From Mytilisepta virgata (taxonomy: Eukaryota; Mollusca; Bivalvia; Mytilida; Mytilidae): a stretch of 64,000 nucleotides of DNA. Position 1 is the stretch's first letter. Every line of letters begins with the position of its first letter. Of the stretch, positions 57,520 through 64,000 are shown piece by piece. The notes below the pieces were generated by a model. The model saw nothing but the letters and a program-made list of their open reading frames with translations, did no database searches and had not been told where the DNA came from. Both the position numbers and the translations under genes were made by a program. Where the stretch lies: the NCBI GenBank assembly GCA_028015205.1, contig CM051508.1:13782001-13846000 (forward strand), given 5' to 3'.

Positions 57520-60500
57520 CAATATTGATCTTAGCTTGCTGATACTAGAACTTTGGTAAATAACTTCTGTGCAGTCAAAAATATGGAAAATGACCGACCG
57601 TGAAGACATGTGTCAAAGCTAAGAAATAAAATAGATTTTAAGATTTTTCACACAGTGTATTAATGTTTCTCTGTGTTTATAGATTTACTTTATGCTGTAT
57701 TGTTTGAATGTTTTTCCCTTTTTACCCTACTGGGTGGAACTATTGTGAATAAATAAATAATAGCATAATATTTTTTCTCAGATATCCCTGTGTGCAGGTA
57801 TGTCCTATAAATGTTTTTGTACCCTATTGTTCATTACGGAATTTCCATCTTCTGGGCTTCAATAGTTTGTATTTCAACAATTTTAGAGCAATTGGTGGGT
57901 CAAAGTCGATTTCTGCGAGTTTTTTACATTAAAAATTTTACCACTTTATATTTATTATCATGTCGGCATTTATTTATAAGAGAAAATACGTTTTATTTGA
58001 GAAATCAGATTTCATGACTTTCTAGTAGTAGGAAATATCGGCAAAAGAATACCGAAGCGACAAAACAGTGGGAAAAGTCCACAAATTCGAAGTCTAAAGA
58101 AAAGACAAAACCAGGAGAATGAAACACAACAAACATACGCCACAAGGATGCATGTATAACTAAAAGAATGGAAACGCAGAAAAATCCTCTTTGCACCCCT
58201 CTCCCACATAATCATGATAATGGTCGACACGTTGTATTACACTTACTATAAAGACAAAATTATTGGAAAACCTTTATCATCTCTTCATTGTTTCGTATCG
58301 AGATATTTTTTTGTAGAGAGCATAGCTATAAAGAAATTTTTCAATTTTCAAAATATAATGCAAATGTAAAGATAAAAATTTGTTTTGTTGGCCGTTGTTG
58401 AATAAATAGTTTCGGATTTTACGGCATTGAAAATTATTGAACAAAAGTAAGGACGTAATTGACAAGGTAAGGACATTTATTTCTGATTATACTGAGATAA
58501 ACTAATTACAATGTATTATTTATTAAAATTCTTTTTCATTAAATAATAATGGTATAGTTGAATTTTTTGTTGATTATTTTTCTTGCAATATTTTGACGTC
58601 GAAGACACAAATCGTCATTTGTGGGATTTGAAATGGGAAATTCGTCTATTGATGTGATTTTCATTGTAACTTTTATTCTTTCATTACTTTTGTATTGATA
58701 AATAATATTTAAAATGTGTTAAATTGGTCCATTAATTTCCTTTCAAAATGTTCTATTACATATTATAAATGATGAAATTGTTTTGGCATCCTTAAATTTA
58801 CACTTCAAAGTTTAAGACTCCAACATCTTATGCATTGACTGTCCATTGTGCATATTTCGTACATTAAAATTGGTATCATACATTTATTGTCTTTTACATA
58901 CAAAGATGTTTAAAAATGTCATTGACAAAATTCAATTCTAGATTGATTCGTAGAAATAATAGTATGAAAATAAAAAAAACACCCCCCCCAAAAATAAATC
59001 CTTAGTAAACATTTAAAAAAGTACTATAGATACTTGAAACGATGGCAAATGTCGTTTATTTTGATTTTTATATACAAAAAGTTCTGAAGAATTAATTGAA
59101 AGCAGACTATAGCATTAAGATAATTTTTCATGTCAGCTTTGATATCAACATCTTTCTATAGAGTTAATTACTTCATAACAGAATTTGTAGGTCTAGAAAA
59201 AAAACGAATATTGGATTATATATCTAATTATTCATGAATTTCACCTTGAAGCTATTTATTTTTAATATTGTTTATACACAATTTGCACAATAAGTATGTA
59301 ACATACCGCATGAACAAAATAATCCTAAAATTTCTGTCAAAAACTGAATGAAGCCAGAAACGACATCCCTTTTAGTATTTTGTGCTCATTAAAGCAAAGA
59401 TACGCGAATTGCTCATCGAGTTCTCCGACTATCAACTCTCCTCTGAAAACGATGAGGAATTTGCACTAAAATTGTCAATTTTAGACAATTAAAAGTTAAA
59501 TGTCAAGCCCTCATGGAATATGATATAAAATTCTTATCATATAAGAATTATATAGAAGGACAGAAATTTTGTGTTATCTTGTAAGAACCGAAATATATCA
59601 TGACAGCTACGTATTTCGGTATTTTGTGATACGTTTTATTACTACGATGACGGTCGTATAAAAAAATTAACTGAAAATGTCACCAATGATAAAATTCAAG
59701 CGTAGACTGCACGGACCACTGTAAAGTATTTTTAATGATTTATTTAAAGGAAACACGAGCATGCATTGTAGAAATTAAGTTTTATGGCAATACTAGAAAA
59801 ATTGCAAATACTTGTATCTTCACCTGACTTTCCACTTGCAATGTGACGGGCACTTATAGCGGTCCAGGTAATGGTGTAGTGAACACCGGTTTGTGCCGTA
59901 TTTTTTCAATGAAAGTGATTAATTCATTGAAATAATTTGGTGTTCATATTTCTGTTAATATAACAGTATTTGTTTTTTCTGTATTAGGGAACTATAACTT
60001 CTTTTTTTTTAGAAAAGGGAAAATCTTAAACTTTTTATTTCATTAAAGAAATTGTAAGGTAGTTTTTCATTTGGGTTGAAATAAAAAAAAAATCCTGTAT
60101 TGTGGAATTTAAAACGAACATAAAAATATTAATTCATTATAATTACACGTCTTTTAAGAATATTATACCAGACACAATGCTAAAAACAATGCTAAATAGC
60201 CTGCTTACGACCAAAAAAAACCTAGTGTCAGAACCCAGGCAAAATCATAAAAAAAATGTAATTACATGTCTGTTCTTAGTGACTACATGTATGGTGAACT
60301 ATGTTCAAAAAGTAAAAAGAAATAGATTTGAATTCAGAACTACCGTTATCGAAAATATTATTTTATTGTATTTTTGTTTTATTTTTTAATCTATTCTTAA
60401 TTTGTTATTTCTAACAATATACTATTAGGAATTATTTCATCATTTTAGAGGCAAAGTTATAACTTTACCTATAAAATAATTCCGCCCAATGGAAATATGA

Positions 60501-60960
60501 AAATCCGCACAAAAAAAACTGAAATTTTTAAATTCTGCCCAAACGAAATGCGTCCAAATTATAAATATCGACCCAAAAAAAGCAAAATTACCCAAATAAC
60601 AAAGACATGAAAAGGAACGTGGATGCAAAATAACAAGATATAAAATGTATATGATGAGAAAATTTACTAAAATACTTGGGAGTAAAATATTAAAATAATA
60701 AGTGCATTATCTCGTATTGACCTTATTCCCAGTTTCATGGCAGTTTTAAAGGCTAATAAATGATAATTAATATCAATTAATAAATAAACAATGCATGTTT
60801 ATAATAAGAAACCTCTGTCATTCAACTTGCACGATCGTTTCAAAAAGACGCCAATAATTCTCACATATCAACTACGTAAAATTCGGCTGCTGACAAGAAC
60901 ATGTTTATATAAAGATTTCTGACCTCAGCGCTAACATTTTGTTATAAAGAAGCCAATACG
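57520..60960. other. No gene recognised
   Basis: Very AT-rich sequence. Frames of 62-95 codons (58005-58230 -, 60102-60389 +) have compositions expected of AT-rich noise. A C run lies at 58982-58989. Confidence 0.45.
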
Positions 60961-60964
60961 TGTA

Positions 60965-61236
60965 AGGGAGCAACCATTTGATTTTTAGGAGGTGGGGGAT
61001 TGGATCAAATGTTTGTTGTCGAAATTTTGGTCCTGGTTTTTTTTTAGCCGCTATTGCGACCTACATTTTTATTTTCATTTAAACACAAAAATGTCCTGAT
61101 CAACACAGTTCCTGCATTTTGTTTCACATTACAGTGATCCTGTCTTTATTTTGCCAAAATCCTGGGGTCCTGCCTTTTTCCAAATTTGATCCTAGCCCCC
61201 CAACCATAAAATTCAAATGGTTGCTCCCTAAATTGT
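60965..61236. mobile_element. Foldback/MITE-type element with GGGAGCAACCATTTGATTTT ends (copy 2)
   Basis: The left end, AAGGGAGCAACCATTTGATT, and right end, CAAATGGTTGCTCCCT, are inverted. The interior matches 46802-47061 in the same order (GATCAAATGTTTG, GATCCTGTCTTTATTTTGCC, CAAATTTGATCC). Confidence 0.8.
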
Positions 61237-61789
61237 CACATACGAACAATATGGCTACTGACAAGTTTATATTCATTTATTCAGTTATTCTATTAATGCA
61301 TTGTACGATGATGTATAGACTTGATTCTCACCAATACAGGATGTTACATGTAATTGTAGATCACTTACACATTATGTCATCGTTATTTTCTTCTGTTAGG
61401 AAATTATTTTTATCGATTTATTAATATTAATTTGGTGTCAAATTCTGTTGTTCCTACAAAGAGGTGATTATTTGTAAGGTGAAATTAACTGAAGATTGCT
61501 GATATGAATACCAAAAGTAGTAGAACGCATCTGAGATTAGTGTTCATGATAACCTAAAACCTTAACCACGCAAACAGGGATACAGTTGACCATGGTATAA
61601 TCTAGACTTCAACTTTTGGGAGAAATGTCCTATCCCTACAAGAGAGAATTGGGAGAAGGGGCGACTCATTAGAAGAAGTGAATGTATTTCGGTTTAACAT
61701 GAAATTAATACTTACAAAAACAAATTCTTAGTTCATGTTTATCAATTAGAGCTTTCATGGGACATCAAAACCGAACTGAAGTAACAGCG

Positions 61790-62455
61790 CTTTTGAATTA
61801 AAAATAGTAGATATAGTGTATACCACCAACAAATTACTTTGAGATAACAGGAGGAAATACAATAACAAGTTTTATCTTGGGACCGAGAAATTTCTTTGAG
61901 ATTATTGGAGTAAATACATGTGGAACACAAAGTTTTATCTTGGGTCCAACAAATGACTTTGAGGTAACAGACATAAATACGATACAAAGTATAATCCTGG
62001 GACCGACAAATTACTTTGAGATAACAGAAGTTAATACAATACAAAGCTTTATCTTGAGACCGACAAATAAATGTCAGATGAAAGGAGTAAATAAAATACA
62101 AAGTCTTACATAGGATCCTACAAATTACCCTGAATTAACAAGAGTAAACACAATACACTTAAACACTTATCTCGGGTCCAACAAATTTCTTTGAGATGAT
62201 TGGAGTAAATAGAGAACAAAGTTTTATCGTTTGTCCAAAACATTACTTTGAGGTAACATACGATAATACAATACATAGTATTATCTTGAGACCGACACAT
62301 TACTTTGAAATAACAGAAATACATACAACTTCAGTTCCTAAAAATTACTTTGAGATAAAAGGGTAAATATGATACGACGTTTTACTTCGGGTCCAGCAAA
62401 TTACTTTGAGATAACAAAAGTTAATACAATACAATACATTATCTCAAAATGTACT
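61790..62455 (+). repeat. ~57-bp tandem array, about 11 diverged units
   Basis: Units carry GACCGACAAATTACTTTGAG, then ATAACAGAAGTTAATACAAT and a TTTATCTTGGG-type end. Lengths are mostly 57 bp (19 codons), with some of 61-63 bp. The open frames on both strands here (such as repeated CYLKVICRSQDKTLY on the minus strand) follow from the 3n period. Two unit types differing in the TTGGAGTAAATA segment recur at intervals. Confidence 0.85.
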
Positions 62456-62459
62456 TCCG

Positions 62460-64000
62460 GAAAACAAAAGGTTCAGTGATCAATATGTAATAGGGATCTT
62501 TTATTTATTTGCATATAAAACCGAATATTGCTTATATCATTTATTTTGAGTCTTTCAAGTATATTTTTGGATTTCTACGTAAGAAGTTTACCAGTCGTAT
62601 TTAAAAGCTGATACGTCGCAAGGTCATGTGATGATTACAAAAGTTGGAAACAACTAGTACAGCTAATCATGATAATGGAGAGGCCGCTTATAAACCTGTT
62701 ACGGTTCTTTCCGTCGATATCAAGAATATCCAGTTGCAAATAGACTCTACTGGGAGTTGAACTTCTGATTACACTGTCACTTTTCGACATTTAGCGAATA
62801 CTTATGCCACAACCGGTGAAAGGGACAGCGTTTATAGGATTTTAAATATGAGGAACAACATCAATCTTTGTACAAAGTACGAAACTACGGATATTATTTG
62901 ATCCATGAATGTATACGAAACTAATGATAGAAATTCCTTTCCGGTTCTTAGCATTTTCAAGCTGTTCGTTCATGACGTTTGTTTTATAAAAAAAATTAAG
63001 CTTAATGGTATTTCATGTGTTTTTATCAGTGATCGTCACATTAAGAAACTAATTGGTGTAAAGAAATGCATTTTCGCGTTTTGCATACTGAACAAATTCC
63101 CAAGACCGTCGTTTAGTCATAAATCTTTTGCTTTCTTCCGATTGATAATGAAACCTCAAGAGATAATTTCCTTTATATACATTTTAAAAGTGAAACAAAT
63201 TTATTTATTCTCTAATGGCTATCATCAATAACCGGAATCAACATCGGCATTATCCCTGTTAAACTCTGAAATTCCGAGTGGTATAGTAACTATCGGATTG
63301 AGAATGTCAGCTATAATATAGTCTGATTATAATTAAATCAGGTTTGCATTTTATCGCAAATACTAAAAGAAGAAATTATATCTATATACGAATTGAAAAC
63401 GGGGACGTTTTATTGAAGGGAGTGTGGCAACTGCATGTCTTATATATAGACACGTACATGTACAATTGACGTGTATATTGCTAAAAGCATCATCCATTTT
63501 CTTGAACCTGAGATTTTATGTTGAAGTAAAAACGTTTTTTTTTTGTCGTACACGCGTTTAAGTAAAAAAAACTATTTATTTTAGATACGGACAATGTAAT
63601 GCGATAAACGTAATACTTAACAAATAATATTTTTTAACCACAATAGGATTCTAAAATTACAAAAAGTCACATTCCATCCTTATAATTAATAATGTAGTCC
63701 ATTCCTGAGCACAGGCCTGTATAATATATAAAGATGTGAAAAGAAACTTAGCAAAATAAAACAAAAATTTAATATAAAGTTATTTAAGGGAATACGATAC
63801 AGTAGCAGGGGAATGTCCATGTAATGACGTCGAAAAGAGACACACATTGTTAGGTCACAGTATCCTGAAAAAAACCTATACCATCCTAAAGCTTTTTGTT
63901 TTTCTAAAATATCTCTGCAATAAGCATAAATAGTGTTTGTTTGTCTTGAAAAAATGAAAAAAATAAGGGTTTTTAGTTCAAATATACCAAAATCCGTGTC
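62460..64000. other. No gene recognised
   Basis: A 108-codon frame at 62905-63231 (+) is the longest. It has no start context, motif or splice support that I can defend. Confidence 0.4.

Noticed and set aside
62905..63231. 108-codon frame (+) as a gene
   Set aside because: No recognisable domain and no splice or promoter context; length is unremarkable for 64 kb of AT-rich sequence on six frames.

Overview
This window is AT-rich, intron-containing animal DNA dominated by transposable elements. The content fits a bivalve mollusc, most likely a mussel-like species: a five-exon secreted tyrosinase of the molluscan type, tRNA-derived SINEs with short simple tails, many foldback/MITE-type repeats, and several copies of a Penelope-like retroelement. 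The organism assignment is inference; no taxon-diagnostic RNA gene is present. There are no rRNA genes, functional tRNA genes, operons or CRISPR arrays.

Layout. 0-2.8 kb: a foldback repeat, a palindromic repeat, then what looks like the last coding exon of a nuclear receptor (1999-2210, +) whose upstream exons would lie outside the window. 3.1-3.4 kb: a MITE flanked by TTAA, with an opposite-strand sister at 52.3 kb. 4.4-5.8 kb: duplicated blocks and a small inverted-repeat element. 5.9-10.7 kb: a three-level nest, in which a terminal-inverted-repeat element (5902-10724) holds a full-length SINE with target-site duplication (6432-9404), itself split by a young 2.6 kb element with 458/449 bp LTR-like direct repeats (6525-9142) and no coding capacity. 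12.2-18.3 kb: the tyrosinase gene on the minus strand, with introns carrying two retroelement tails, a ~170 bp tandem repeat and two small inverted-repeat elements. 18.5-27.7 kb: two SINEs, foldbacks, a ~155 bp tandem array and a decayed Penelope-like copy. 28.7-30.9 kb: a ~2.1 kb minisatellite of 39 bp units, with a 156 bp higher-order period in part of it. 31.9-34.3 kb: a Penelope-like element with an uninterrupted 718-codon reverse transcriptase frame (-). 36.0-36.3 kb: a relic of a retroelement C-terminus. 40.6-46.8 kb: further Penelope-like relics and tails, a SINE, and a repeat split by one of the relics. 46.8-61.2 kb: MITE and foldback families, including a ~400 bp tandem duplication whose copies were hit by different insertions. 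61.8-62.5 kb: a ~57 bp tandem array.

How it fits together. The only complete host gene is the tyrosinase, a probable secreted type-3 copper oxidase of the kind linked to shell, periostracum or byssus proteins. The intact Penelope-like frame at 32-34 kb is a candidate source for the truncated copies and isolated 3' tails of the same family seen on both strands. Almost all other short open frames lie inside repeats and are not counted as genes.
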